The notes under the pieces were generated by a model, which saw only the letters and a program-made list of their open reading frames with translations, was not told the origin of the DNA and did not search any database. Of a stretch of 27,553 nucleotides of DNA, positions 1 through 8,550 are shown one piece after another. The position numbers and the translations under genes were made by a program. The stretch comes from a virus. The stretch is from positions 1 through 27,553 of the IMG/VR virus record IMGVR_UViG_3300021956_000066, one strand, 5' to 3'. The first letter of the stretch is position 1, and every line of letters starts with the position of its first letter.

Positions 1-1
1 C

Positions 2-919
2 GATGGGAGTTCTACTACTAATATTACTACCTATAATCTTTTTGGACAAGATACTCTCATCAGTGGTCAAGTAAATACGATTAACTGGGGAGCGCAACAA
101 TCTACGTTTACAGATGCGATTGAAACAAGGTCTTTGTTTAATAATTATTACCTTAATTATTTGACTAATATCTTTACATCAAAAGCAAGGATTGTAAAAC
201 TCAAAGGTATTTTACCGATTAGTTTATTGCAAAGTTTAAAGCTAAATGACCGGTTAATCATTCGGGATAAACGATACATTATTAATTCATTCACAACTGA
301 CCTAACTACTGGAGAAGTTGATTTTGAATTATTAAATGATTTTCGTGTAGCTTCATCCGTTCCTGATCCTACGACTTACTATTCATTCTTAGTAACAAAT
401 AGCAATTCAGCAACTTCAGGCGATGCGTGTGCATTGTCAAGCTATCCATTGACTATTTACGGAACGAATCCAACGTTTGAAAGCAATTCATTATTCTATA
501 CGAATACCGGTGCTTTATTTAATGGGGGTAATTACTATTTTAAAACTGCTTTAAATAAATACGCGCAGATTTCAACGGTTGGAGTTGCAACAAATCAAGG
601 CTCATGTGGTTCAGCACCAGCACCAACTTTATATGCGTTTAGCGTAACAAATGCAAGTTCAGCGACATCGGTGGAGGCTTGCCCTATAACTGATTATTCA
701 TTGACAATCTACGGAGAATCAACACCATTGTACACAAACGTTGTCGTTTACGGAAACAATACCGGTACTTTAGTTCCTTATGCTGGTAATGGATACGTAT
801 ACCATTGCAACGATGGTACTTGGGTTCAAATTAGTTCGACTGGAGTTATTACAACTTGGGGTACTTGTTCAGTAATTCCTCCGGCAATTGAAACATTCAC
901 ATTCTACACTTTAAAATAA
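2..919 (+). CDS. C-terminal part of a tail/baseplate-associated protein (5' end cut by window)
   Basis: The frame is open from base 2, so this is the end of a longer gene; the first start-like codon inside the window (TTG at 134) is not the true start. The segment KLKGILPISLLQSLKLNDRL followed by IIRDKRYIINSF and GEVDFELLNDF matches my recollection of large tail proteins of Bacteroidota phages. The last ~180 residues are two tandem copies of an ~84-residue domain (bases 380-613 and 632-868), each opening Y-F-VTN-SAT-AC, containing LTIYG and closing QIS-TGV-T-GSC. A truncated version of the same domain opens the next gene, one base downstream. Likely an exposed tail-tip component; the exact role is unknown. 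Confidence 0.75.
   Translation, partial: DGSSTTNITTYNLFGQDTLISGQVNTINWGAQQSTFTDAIETRSLFNNYYLNYLTNIFTSKARIVKLKGILPISLLQSLKLNDRLIIRDKRYIINSFTTDLTTGEVDFELLNDFRVASSVPDPTTYYSFLVTNSNSATSGDACALSSYPLTIYGTNPTFESNSLFYTNTGALFNGGNYYFKTALNKYAQISTVGVATNQGSCGSAPAPTLYAFSVTNASSATSVEACPITDYSLTIYGESTPLYTNVVVYGNNTGTLVPYAGNGYVYHCNDGTWVQISSTGVITTWGTCSVIPPAIETFTFYTLK
380..868 (+). repeat. Two tandem copies of an ~84-residue virion domain
   Basis: Copy one begins YSFLVTNSNSATSGDAC and copy two YAFSVTNASSATSVEAC, offset by 252 bases (84 codons). Both carry LTIYG, an aromatic-rich core (NGGNYY / GNGYVY) and a closing QIS-TGV-T-GSC motif with paired cysteines. The DNA copies have diverged, so this is an old domain duplication rather than a recent one. 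The same core (IFYKNSGK, then AGNYVVV and YYVTLGSDGKI) recurs at residues 16-78 of the next gene (bases 966-1154). Confidence 0.7.
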
Positions 920-920
920 T

Positions 921-3257
921 ATGGCATTCTCAAGCGTAACTGATGCACGGACTAAATTAATAAATCCATATACAGATGTGGATTCAGAGATTTTATATGC
1001 CAATAATGATTTGCTAAATTCAACGACCATATTTTATAAAAATTCAGGTAAGACAATTTTAGCAAGTGCGGGAAATTATGTGGTTGTAACAAATTTTAAA
1101 ACGTATTACGTTACACTTGGCTCAGATGGAAAAATTGTAGGGACAAAATCCGAAGTTATGCCAACTGGTTCAGATACTACTTGGGTTGAAGATAGATTAA
1201 AAGATGGCGATGGATTAATTTCAAATCAGTTAAGCGTTGGTGGAACATCGTTAAGTATGTCATCTGATTTTAAATTAACGGATGCGGTTTGGAGTTCAAG
1301 ACCATACACTGGAAGTAAAGCATGGATGATTGAACACGGAACATTAAACACAAGTGCAATTACAAATATCGATTTATCTGATATGCGTGGCTATGATTTA
1401 CGTTTAATTACTGGTGAATATAAACCAGTTGATATAGGAGGTGGTACAATGGTAAATAAATTTATTGGAGATACTTATCCAGCAAACACAACCTCAGCCA
1501 TTATCCATTTAGAATCAAATCCAGCAAAAGCTGATATTGTTGGGAATAAAAAATATTTCTTTCGTCCTGATTACTGGATTCCAAGCACTTTACACAATAC
1601 TCATTCGTATTTTAGAAGGATGCCTGATATTGCTCAAATCTATGATAAGAATGGATTTAAAAAGATGTGGGCTGATATGGCAGAACCTTTAATGGACGTG
1701 GTTTATGCTGGAACACATACTGCAAGAACATCAACGCGTTTAAGAAAAGGAATTACAGAGGCAAAAGATGTTACAACTGCTTGGGGAGTTAGTCAAAATA
1801 TCGACCATAGCATGAGGTTACACTATGAATATGATGATAGTTTTATCACGGCAGTATCAAGGGCTTGGGATGTAGATGGAGTTCCAGCAACTGGTAATTT
1901 TCAGGAGGATATTTGGCAACACAAATCAACGGCATTGTTTGAATCATTAAACGTTAGTGAATCTAATAAATCGACTTGGAGGTATATTCGTGGAGGATAC
2001 AATTGGGGTTATTACGAAGTAAATAAATACGAATGGACAACTGCTTGGGCTTCAGGTACTGGTTATCAATCAGATGGCCCAGCAAGTCAATACCCGGCGT
2101 ATTACTATCCTTACGGAGGTACCAATGGAATACATATTGAATATGATTTTGAAACAATAAGTCCTGCTTTGACATCAGAATTGGCTGGATCAAATTGGAA
2201 TGCTTGTATAAATTCAGCAATTGGTTCTGCTGAAGCGGCATACGGAAGTATAACTCCTCATTTTTATTATCCAAAATTCTCTATTTACGGACGTGGTATT
2301 TATCAATCAATTTATCAAGGTTCTGCCGGTACTGGATGGCAGGATATGAAACCGGGAAATTCAATTACATCAACGGCTTTATATTCTGATTATCATGAAT
2401 ATTATGTTAATGGAACTATTTCATATACTGGTTTAACATCTTATAAAGCATGGTTTAAAGGTGCAATTGAGCATTTTGGATATTTCTATGTGACTAATTA
2501 TCAATTAATGATGGATTCTAAATTCCAAATTTATTCATTAGTTCATAATACTGATATTACAAGAAAGATTTTATTGCAAATTTTAGGGCCGGGACATGAA
2601 AAAAGAGTTTGTGGTTATTTTTGGTATAAACAAGAATTTATTAATGGAGGTACTAATGATTATACATTACAAAGAAAAGTAGTTACATCAAGCGGAAGTC
2701 AATATAGTACTGACCGAAATCGTTTAGAGGCTTCTCCTTCAATGATGTACAATATGGCGGTATGGTCAATGACTTATGCAGATGGTTTATACTTTTGGTA
2801 TCAAGCTAAATTAGGCGAGGAAACTGGTGCCGCAAGAGCAGATGGTGAAGCAAATGGTTATAGTGATGGAACAATTGAAAGTAAATGGGGCGAAACTTGG
2901 TGCGTTGGTAAATCTTCCTACGATTGGGCTTATATCGGTTATCTTCACGCAAGTCAGAATAAAGATATTATTGCGGCAAATACTGATTGGAAAACTCCTA
3001 ATTATTCTTTAGGAGGTGGTTCATGGACATCAGGAACACAAGATTATCCAGTTAGTTTATTCAATCAATCAAGACCAATTTCAAAGTATAAATTGAGTGC
3101 AGATGGTACTGAAGCATTAGTAATTATTTATAACGGTTATTCTAATGGATATACTAAAACAACACATACATTAAGATTGCCTGATAAAGCAAATTATCAG
3201 TTTACAGTTGATACTTGGGGAAGTTTCACTACGGTTTTACGTTTAAGTGGTTTATAA
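921..3257 (+). CDS. Large tail fibre / receptor-binding or glycan-degrading virion protein (putative)
   Basis: A 778-residue protein starting one base after the previous stop. Residues 16-78 resemble the repeated domain ending the upstream tail protein, which suggests a shared attachment or oligomerisation module. Residues ~120-650 are very rich in Trp and Tyr with scattered acidic residues, as in carbohydrate-active enzymes, and the last ~70 residues (from about SRPISKYKLSADGTEALVI) look like a small beta-sandwich such as caps many glycoside hydrolases. I recognise no specific hydrolase family and cannot assign catalytic residues. Size and position between tail-tip and tape-measure genes fit a host-recognition protein or depolymerase. 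Confidence 0.6.
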   Translation: MAFSSVTDARTKLINPYTDVDSEILYANNDLLNSTTIFYKNSGKTILASAGNYVVVTNFKTYYVTLGSDGKIVGTKSEVMPTGSDTTWVEDRLKDGDGLISNQLSVGGTSLSMSSDFKLTDAVWSSRPYTGSKAWMIEHGTLNTSAITNIDLSDMRGYDLRLITGEYKPVDIGGGTMVNKFIGDTYPANTTSAIIHLESNPAKADIVGNKKYFFRPDYWIPSTLHNTHSYFRRMPDIAQIYDKNGFKKMWADMAEPLMDVVYAGTHTARTSTRLRKGITEAKDVTTAWGVSQNIDHSMRLHYEYDDSFITAVSRAWDVDGVPATGNFQEDIWQHKSTALFESLNVSESNKSTWRYIRGGYNWGYYEVNKYEWTTAWASGTGYQSDGPASQYPAYYYPYGGTNGIHIEYDFETISPALTSELAGSNWNACINSAIGSAEAAYGSITPHFYYPKFSIYGRGIYQSIYQGSAGTGWQDMKPGNSITSTALYSDYHEYYVNGTISYTGLTSYKAWFKGAIEHFGYFYVTNYQLMMDSKFQIYSLVHNTDITRKILLQILGPGHEKRVCGYFWYKQEFINGGTNDYTLQRKVVTSSGSQYSTDRNRLEASPSMMYNMAVWSMTYADGLYFWYQAKLGEETGAARADGEANGYSDGTIESKWGETWCVGKSSYDWAYIGYLHASQNKDIIAANTDWKTPNYSLGGGSWTSGTQDYPVSLFNQSRPISKYKLSADGTEALVIIYNGYSNGYTKTTHTLRLPDKANYQFTVDTWGSFTTVLRLSGL

Positions 3258-3258
3258 G

Positions 3259-3414
3259 ATGGTAAGAAATGTAATAGATTTATTAATGGTAAATAACCAT
3301 TATGGCCAAAGCGAATTGATTGAAATTGCTAAAGGCAAAAATGAAATTCCTAAAACTTGGAAAAGCGGATTTAAACAAATTAAAAGAGAAGTAAAATGGC
3401 TGACAAAAAAATAA
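3259..3414 (+). CDS. Small basic hypothetical protein between fibre and tape-measure genes
   Basis: A 51-codon frame starting two bases after the fibre stop (MVRNVIDLLMVNNHYGQSEL, ending EVKWLTKK). It fills the gap and overlaps the start of the tape-measure gene by 19 bases, the overlapping style common in this genome. It is Lys/Ile rich with no membrane segment or Cys motif. An internal ATG at 3286 is an alternative start. Chance remains possible because the frame is short; tight packing is the main support. Confidence 0.45.
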   Translation: MVRNVIDLLMVNNHYGQSELIEIAKGKNEIPKTWKSGFKQIKREVKWLTKK

Positions 3415-5033
3415 TTGAAGTAAAAATTCAAAGTAATGCTAAAGAGTTAGCCAACGATTTAGATACTGCCGGAAAATCTGCTGCTGATTTAAGTAATAAT
3501 CTCGGAGGGAATAACGGAGGGAATAAGTTTCTTAATGACCTAAAAAATAATGCTTTAAATCTTATTCCGGGTTTAAAAGGCGCGACAACTGCAGTAGATG
3601 GATTAGGAAAGCAATTATGGACATTAGCCGCAAATCCTATTGGTGCGGTTATTGCTGGTGTTGTAGTTTCCCTTAAATTTTTATATGAAGCATTTCAAAA
3701 TACGGTTGCTGGGGGTAAGCAAATTAAAGCAGTATTTGAAGGATTTGATGCAGTAGCAACAAAAGCAAAAGATACATTTTTTGCAGTTGGTAGAGCATTA
3801 GCTTCTTTAGATTTTTCTGGGGCAGCAAAAGAAATTAGAAATTTTGGTAATGAAGCCGGAAAAACATTTGAAACAGTTAGAAAATTAACTGAAGAACAAC
3901 AAAAAAATGATAAGGCGAGGAAAATTGCAGCAGTTGAACAATCTAAAACTGATTTATTATTAGTTAAATCAAGGGATATTTTAACTGATGAAACTGCTAC
4001 CTTAAAAGAAAAAAGAAAGGCTTTAGAAGAAGTTACAAAAGTTGAGATTAAAACAAGTGCTGAAAAAGTACGTATTGCTCAAAAAGATTTAGAAATCTTA
4101 AAAGCAAAGCAGAAGGCAATTGGTGGACAAGCGGCAATTAAAATGAATCAGGAAATTCGTGATTCTGAAATTGCATTAAATGAAGCTCAAACTGAAAATG
4201 CTCAAACTGGAATTAAATTAAATCGCCAGCGTAAAATGTTGGCTCGCCAAGAAAAGGCAGATATAGTTGAAGCAACAGCATTAAAGAAAGAACAACAAAA
4301 AGCGGAAGAAGAAAAAGCTAAAAAAGAATTAGAAAAATTAGATGCAAGAATAGTTTCCCAAAGAAATTATGAAGCAAATATAGCAGCGGAAGAAATTGCA
4401 GCAGAAGAAGAACGGAAGAAAAGAGCAATTGAAAAACAAAAACAAATTGATCAAGAGAATGGTGCTGAATTAAATTCTTATGCTACCTATCAAGCGAATA
4501 TAACTGCTGAAGAACAAAAGCAAGCTGAAGAACGTAAGAGAATTGCTGAGGCTGAAAAAAATGCTAAGCGTGAAGCTATGATGGCAGTTGCTCAATCATT
4601 TGAAAATGCTTCTGCAATTATTGGTCGTGAAACTGCTGCTGGGAAAGCCTTAGCGGTTGCAAGTGCTACAATTTCAACTTTTGTAGCCGCACAATCAGCC
4701 TATGAGAATGCTCAAAAGATTCCTTATGTTGGTTTTGCTTTAGCACCAATTAACGCAGCTTTAGCAATTGCAGCCGGTTTGAAAAATGTTCAAAGCATTT
4801 TAGATGTTGATGTTCCCGGTTCAAAAGGTGGTGGAATGCCATCAGGTGGAGGTGGATTTGGTGGAGGTGGAAATGCGCCAAGATTTAATGTAGTGGGACA
4901 AAGCACGGCTAACCAAGTTGCTCAAGCAGTAGGTCAAAATATTCCTCCAGTTAAAGCCTATGTTGTTTCAAGTGATGTAACAACTGCGCAAGCATTAGAC
5001 CGAAACAAAATCACATCGGCCACATTAGGTTAA
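3396..5033 (+). CDS. Tail tape-measure-like protein (short)
   Basis: A 545-residue protein. An N-terminal Ser/Asn/Gly-rich region leads to a hydrophobic stretch with NPIGAVIAGVVVSLKFLYEA (about residues 80-100), then a long charged coiled coil (about 160-390, dense in Lys/Glu/Ala/Gln). A second hydrophobic region follows, with GKALAVASATISTFVAAQSA and ALAPINAALAIAAGL, and then a Gly-rich tail. NPIGA motifs, coiled coil and an Ala-rich C-terminal helix pair are typical of tape-measure proteins, which set tail length and travel with the DNA. It is short for a tape measure, predicting a short tail, or it may be only one of two such proteins in the genome. Confidence 0.65.
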   Translation: MADKKIIEVKIQSNAKELANDLDTAGKSAADLSNNLGGNNGGNKFLNDLKNNALNLIPGLKGATTAVDGLGKQLWTLAANPIGAVIAGVVVSLKFLYEAFQNTVAGGKQIKAVFEGFDAVATKAKDTFFAVGRALASLDFSGAAKEIRNFGNEAGKTFETVRKLTEEQQKNDKARKIAAVEQSKTDLLLVKSRDILTDETATLKEKRKALEEVTKVEIKTSAEKVRIAQKDLEILKAKQKAIGGQAAIKMNQEIRDSEIALNEAQTENAQTGIKLNRQRKMLARQEKADIVEATALKKEQQKAEEEKAKKELEKLDARIVSQRNYEANIAAEEIAAEEERKKRAIEKQKQIDQENGAELNSYATYQANITAEEQKQAEERKRIAEAEKNAKREAMMAVAQSFENASAIIGRETAAGKALAVASATISTFVAAQSAYENAQKIPYVGFALAPINAALAIAAGLKNVQSILDVDVPGSKGGGMPSGGGGFGGGGNAPRFNVVGQSTANQVAQAVGQNIPPVKAYVVSSDVTTAQALDRNKITSATLG

Positions 5034-5073
5034 ACGAAAATATAACAAAAGAAAATTTTAATGTTTAAGAGTT

Positions 5074-5658
5074 ATGAAAATCATTGAATTGGTAATCGAG
5101 AATGATGCTGATGGCATAGAAGCTATTTCTTTAGTTGAAAAGCCAGCTATTGAAAGCAATTTCATCACATTGGCAAAGGAGTACGAAATGAATTTAGCCG
5201 AAGTAGATACTGAAAAGAAAGTATTAATGGGGCCAGCTTTGATTCCTAATAAAATGATTTTTAGAAAGGAAGGGGATTTAAAATTCCAAGTATTCTTTTC
5301 AGAAGCAACGGTTGAGCAAGCGAGCCAAATGTATTTGAAAGCTGGCAATCAATCAAATGCTACATTACATCACAAAACGAAGATTGATGGAATGTCATTA
5401 GTTGAATCATGGATTATTACAAATCCGGAAATGGATAAATCAAAGGCATACGGCTTTGACTTACCTAAAGGAACGTGGATGGTATCTATGAAAGCGGATA
5501 ATGAGGAGATGTGGCAGAAAGCAAAAAGTGGAGAAGTAAAAGGTTTTTCAATTGAAGGATACTTTGCTGATAAGCTAAGTTTACAAATGTTACCTGATAT
5601 TTCAGACGAAGATTTAGTTGAACATATTTTAAACATATTAGAAGATGGCGAAAAATAG
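5074..5658 (+). CDS. XkdF-like prohead serine protease
   Basis: 194 residues resembling the XkdF-like putative serine protease domain used as capsid maturation protease. It opens IIELVIENDADGIEAISLVE, typical of the family, followed by KPAIE. The candidate active site is the His pair in ATLHHK (H99/H100) with Ser112 in the segment ending LVESWII. GTWMVSMK and VKGFSIEGYF near the C-terminus are further family hallmarks. Its place ahead of a scaffold-like protein and the capsid protein agrees: the expected job is to remove scaffold during head maturation. Its end overlaps the next gene by 14 bases. Confidence 0.85.
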   Translation: MKIIELVIENDADGIEAISLVEKPAIESNFITLAKEYEMNLAEVDTEKKVLMGPALIPNKMIFRKEGDLKFQVFFSEATVEQASQMYLKAGNQSNATLHHKTKIDGMSLVESWIITNPEMDKSKAYGFDLPKGTWMVSMKADNEEMWQKAKSGEVKGFSIEGYFADKLSLQMLPDISDEDLVEHILNILEDGEK

Positions 5659-5833
5659 TTATTCAAGTCCTAAAAGTGCAAAACGTGGGTGTTTGTGCAA
5701 AGATGGAACTTATTCAAGTGAATGTTGCGATGGTGAGTTAATCTCTCAAGGTGTTGGTGCTTTAGTTGGTCAGTCAGTTTCTGCGGTTACAAATGTAAAC
5801 GAAGCACGAGTTATTACAAACGTAAGTAATTAA
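5645..5833 (+). CDS. Small Cys-rich protein with GCLCKDGTY motif
   Basis: 62 residues with four cysteines in GCLCKDGTYSSECCDG, then a Gly/Val-rich half (QGVGALVGQ) without a convincing membrane span. Similar small proteins sit in head modules of Bacteroidota phages; the function is not known to me. The paired cysteines could bind metal or form disulphides in the virion. It overlaps the protease gene by 14 bases and lies 11 bases before the scaffold gene, so it is part of the head operon. The GC-C-DGTY signature recurs in the lipoprotein at 21903-22109. Confidence 0.75.
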   Translation: MAKNSYSSPKSAKRGCLCKDGTYSSECCDGELISQGVGALVGQSVSAVTNVNEARVITNVSN

Positions 5834-5844
5834 CAAAAATAAAT

Positions 5845-6456
5845 ATGGAATACAAAAGCAAAAAAAATCGAGTTAAAGCCGCTTTAGGTTTCCAAGTTAA
5901 TCTTGCCCAAATGAAGTTAGATGATGGAATTACCATCGTTGAAGCTGAATCATTTGAGCCTGATTATTCTGTGGGAATTGTAACGGCTGATGGCATTGTA
6001 CCTTTGCCAGTAGGCGAGTACAAGTTAGAAGATGGAAACATTTTGGTTATTGAAGTTGAAGGTATTATCAAGTCGATTGCACCGGAAGCACAAGAAGAAG
6101 TTATGCCTGAGCAAGGTCATCCAACTGCTGAAGCAACTGAGCCACAAATGGAAGCGCAAGCACCATCACCAAAGCGTATTGTTGAATCGGTTAGCAAGGA
6201 AACATTCTTTGCAGAAATCGAGAAGTTAAAGGTTGAATTTTCAGCACAAATTGAAGAATTGAAGTCAGTTAAAACTGAACTTGAATCAGTAAAGGCAGAA
6301 AAAGAGGCTTTAGAAGTTAAATTAAATGCTCAAGAGGAAGGCGCAGAACCAATTGTTCAGAATCCAGAGCCTGAGGAAAAAGTAGAAGGATTTTCATTCG
6401 GTCAAAATCGTCCGGAAACTATCCAAGATAGTGTGTTTTCAAAAATATTTTCATAA
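5845..6456 (+). CDS. Putative capsid scaffolding protein
   Basis: 203 residues. The N-terminal part has EAESFEPDYSVGIVTADGIV and PLPVGEYKLEDGNILVIE, motifs recurring in pre-capsid proteins of Bacteroidota phages. The middle is rich in Pro/Glu/Gln. A coiled coil spans about residues 125-170 (EIEKLKVEFSAQIEELKSVK and onward), and the tail ends PETIQDSVFSKIFS. An acidic, coiled-coil protein placed directly between protease and major capsid protein is the classic setting of a scaffold. The assignment rests on position and composition, not on a strong family signature. Confidence 0.7.
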   Translation: MEYKSKKNRVKAALGFQVNLAQMKLDDGITIVEAESFEPDYSVGIVTADGIVPLPVGEYKLEDGNILVIEVEGIIKSIAPEAQEEVMPEQGHPTAEATEPQMEAQAPSPKRIVESVSKETFFAEIEKLKVEFSAQIEELKSVKTELESVKAEKEALEVKLNAQEEGAEPIVQNPEPEEKVEGFSFGQNRPETIQDSVFSKIFS

Positions 6457-6480
6457 TCATTAACAAATTAAATTTAAAAA

Positions 6481-7434
6481 ATGGCTACTACAACAAGTAT
6501 TACCACAACGTATGCTGGTGAGTTTGCAAACAAAATCATCGCTGCATCCCTTTTATCTTCTCCAACCATTGATCGTGGTGGTATTGAAGTAAAACCTAAC
6601 GTTCGTTACAAGCAAGTTATCAAGCGTTTGGCTACTGATGCAATCTTGAAAGATGCAACTTGTGATTTCGATGCAACATCAACAATCACATTGACTGAGA
6701 AAATCTTACAACCTGAGGAGTTCCAAGTTAACTTACAATTATGTAAGAAGGATTTCGCTTCTGATTGGTTAGCAGTTGAGCAAGGATATTCTGCATTCAA
6801 AGTATTGCCTAAAACTTTCCAAGATTTCTTAGTTGCTCATGTTGCTGCTAAAGTTGCTGCAAAGAACGAAACTAACATTTGGGAAGGTGTTACTGCTAAC
6901 GCTGGTGAGTTCAACGGTTTGACTACTTTATTAGCTACTGATGCTGCATTACCTGCTGCTAACGAAGTTGCTGGTACAACTGTAACTGCTTCAAACGTTA
7001 TCACTGAACTTGGTAAAATTGCTGATGCTATTCCAGCTGCATTATACACTAAAGATGACCTTTACATCTACGTTTCTCAATCAATTGCTCGTTCATATGT
7101 TCGTGCTTTAGGTGGCTTCGGTGCATCAGGTTTAGGTGCTAATGGTACTAACTCAATGGGAACTCAGTGGTACAATAACGGATCATTGTCATTCGATGGT
7201 ATCAAGTTGTTTGTTGCTGATGGTCTTGCTTCTACTAAAGCTATCGCTGCTCAAAAATCTAACTTGTATTTCGGTACTGGTCTTATCTCTGACTTGACTG
7301 AAGTTAAAGTTATAGACATGCAAGATATCGACGGAAGTCAGAATTGTCGCGTGGTAATGAGAATGACCGCTGGAGTTCAGTATGGTTTTGCTTCTGACAT
7401 CGTTACTTACGGTATCACAAACTCAGCTAACTAA
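6481..7434 (+). CDS. Major capsid protein (HK97-fold expected)
   Basis: 317 residues after protease and scaffold and before a strong terminator. It opens with a Thr-rich segment and AGEFANKIIAASLLSSPTID, and contains QPEEFQVNLQLCKKDF and DWLAVEQG, typical of Bacteroidota phage capsid proteins. A long Ala-rich helix (HVAAKVAAKNETNIW) and the C-terminal RVVMRMTAGVQYGF fit an HK97-type subunit. Codon use differs visibly from the neighbours, favouring AAC, TTC, ATC and GCT, as expected for the most heavily translated virion gene. The leader is A-rich (AAATTTAAAAA) without a Shine-Dalgarno. Confidence 0.85.
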   Translation: MATTTSITTTYAGEFANKIIAASLLSSPTIDRGGIEVKPNVRYKQVIKRLATDAILKDATCDFDATSTITLTEKILQPEEFQVNLQLCKKDFASDWLAVEQGYSAFKVLPKTFQDFLVAHVAAKVAAKNETNIWEGVTANAGEFNGLTTLLATDAALPAANEVAGTTVTASNVITELGKIADAIPAALYTKDDLYIYVSQSIARSYVRALGGFGASGLGANGTNSMGTQWYNNGSLSFDGIKLFVADGLASTKAIAAQKSNLYFGTGLISDLTEVKVIDMQDIDGSQNCRVVMRMTAGVQYGFASDIVTYGITNSAN

Positions 7435-7440
7435 TTAAGT

Positions 7441-7474
7441 TAAGGAGGGGCATTAAGTTGTCCCTCTTATTTTC
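7441..7474 (+). terminator. Intrinsic terminator after the capsid gene
   Basis: An imperfect GC-rich stem (AGGAGGG at 7443-7449 with CCCTCTT at 7462-7468, including one G-U pair) encloses a 12-base loop and is followed by a T-rich stretch. It lies 9 bases past the capsid stop, so it probably caps or partly attenuates the head operon and could make capsid mRNA more abundant than downstream messages. Confidence 0.65.
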
Positions 7475-7496
7475 AATCTTTAAATAAAAAATCAAT

Positions 7497-8024
7497 ATGG
7501 CTTGCGATATTAGTTTAGGTCGGTTAGAACCTTGCAAAACCAGTGTTGGTGGATTGAAAGCAGTTTATATCATCAACGAAGGCGATGCTACTGGTGTTAC
7601 CTACGATGCAACGGATACAGATGCGGTTACGGCGATTGCTGGAACTCCTACCGGATATAAATATGATTTGAAAGGAAACTCATCATTTGAGCAGACAATC
7701 AATTCAAGCCGTGAGAACGGAACTACTTTCTTCACGCAAACACTTAATTTAACTTTAAAAGGAATCACTACTAAGGACTTGAAACAAATCAAGTTATTAG
7801 CTTACGGACGTCCTCAAGTTATTGTTGAAGATAACAATGGTAAATTTTACTATGCCGGTTTAAAGAACGGTATGGAAGTAACTGGTGGCTCAATTGTTAC
7901 CGGTGCAGCGATGGGTGACCTTTCGGGTTTTACATTGACAATCGTTGGCGAGGAGCCAGTACCAGCAAACGTGATTTTAACATCACTTACAACTGCCGGT
8001 GTTACGATTGTAACTGGAGTTTAG
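7497..8024 (+). CDS. Putative major tail (tube-like) virion protein
   Basis: 175 residues starting MACDISLGRLEPCKTSVGGL, a start I associate with a conserved virion protein of Bacteroidota phages, followed by KAVYIINEGD. It is predicted almost entirely beta-strand (alternating Thr/Val/Gly), with TFFTQTLNLTLKGIT in the middle and GDLSGFTLTIVGEEP near the end, consistent with a tube-type beta-barrel. Being bracketed by two terminators and lying beside the capsid gene fits an abundant structural protein. The tail-tube role is inference; a head decoration protein is an alternative. Confidence 0.55.
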   Translation: MACDISLGRLEPCKTSVGGLKAVYIINEGDATGVTYDATDTDAVTAIAGTPTGYKYDLKGNSSFEQTINSSRENGTTFFTQTLNLTLKGITTKDLKQIKLLAYGRPQVIVEDNNGKFYYAGLKNGMEVTGGSIVTGAAMGDLSGFTLTIVGEEPVPANVILTSLTTAGVTIVTGV

Positions 8025-8048
8025 TTTTAAATTCGGGGTTAAGATGTT

Positions 8049-8083
8049 GGAAGGCCGGGCAGAGTTCCCGGTCTTTCCTTTTT
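8049..8083 (+). terminator. Strong intrinsic terminator
   Basis: GGAAGGCCGGG (8049-8059) pairs with CCCGGTCTTTCC (8067-8078) with one bulge around a 7-base loop, followed directly by a T run to 8083. It is the strongest factor-independent terminator in the window and separates the tube-like gene from the 8116 gene. Confidence 0.9.
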
Positions 8084-8115
8084 AAAACAAAATCACTTTT
8101 TTCGGTTTATAGTAT

Positions 8116-8550
8116 ATGATTCTATTAAAGGCATTAGCAACGGCACAAGAAGTGAAGTTCATTCCGACAAGGACTGGAGTGCCGAATGAATTATTTTTAA
8201 GAAACGAAACAACCAACATAGAAACAAGTCAGTACATTGATTGTACGACTGAATCATTTTATAAAAAGTTTTCAGAGGTATTGACTTTAGAAGAAGGTCA
8301 TTTTTATACTTTAACGATTAAAGAAAATTCCGACAAGACTGCAATTGATAATTTTGGGGCGAGGGTAGTGGCAGATTCAGGAACGTATGAAGCGGAATCT
8401 TGTTTATACACTTTCCTTTCAGAATTTGACCATACAAGCACTTTAATTCACAACGATAAGGTATTTGTAACAAATCAAGTTATTGACGATTATAGCGTAA
8501 ATAAAGACGAATACGTTCAGCATTCGCAAAACATAATTTTCTATGAATAA
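8116..8550 (+). CDS. Conserved phage virion-module protein with an inserted ARVVAD...EAESCL repeat
   Basis: 144 residues of a small protein type often found just before the portal gene in Bacteroidota phages; recognisable parts are FYKKFSEVLTLEEGHFYTLTI and KVFVTNQVIDDYSVNKDEYV. Between these halves (residues ~80-104) sits FGARVVADSGTYEAESCL, which matches the 35-residue repeat making up most of the protein at 10867-11322. The insert looks like a mobile structural module placed in a surface loop. The end overlaps the portal start by 8 bases. Molecular role unknown; probably virion-associated. Confidence 0.7.
   Translation: MILLKALATAQEVKFIPTRTGVPNELFLRNETTNIETSQYIDCTTESFYKKFSEVLTLEEGHFYTLTIKENSDKTAIDNFGARVVADSGTYEAESCLYTFLSEFDHTSTLIHNDKVFVTNQVIDDYSVNKDEYVQHSQNIIFYE

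Noticed and set aside
1963-2274. Minus-strand frame of 103 codons inside the fibre gene
   Set aside because: It is the complement of a clear coding region, has no leader, and its composition is that of an antisense shadow. The same applies to all other minus-strand frames (for example 5058-5348, 20799-21194, 24703-24981).
2827-3012. Plus-strand 61-codon frame within the fibre gene
   Set aside because: Nested shadow frame without spacing, leader or recognisable protein features.
6032-6229. Plus-strand 65-codon frame within the scaffold gene
   Set aside because: It is out of frame within a gene with good coding character and yields a Lys/Leu/His-rich sequence typical of a shifted reading.
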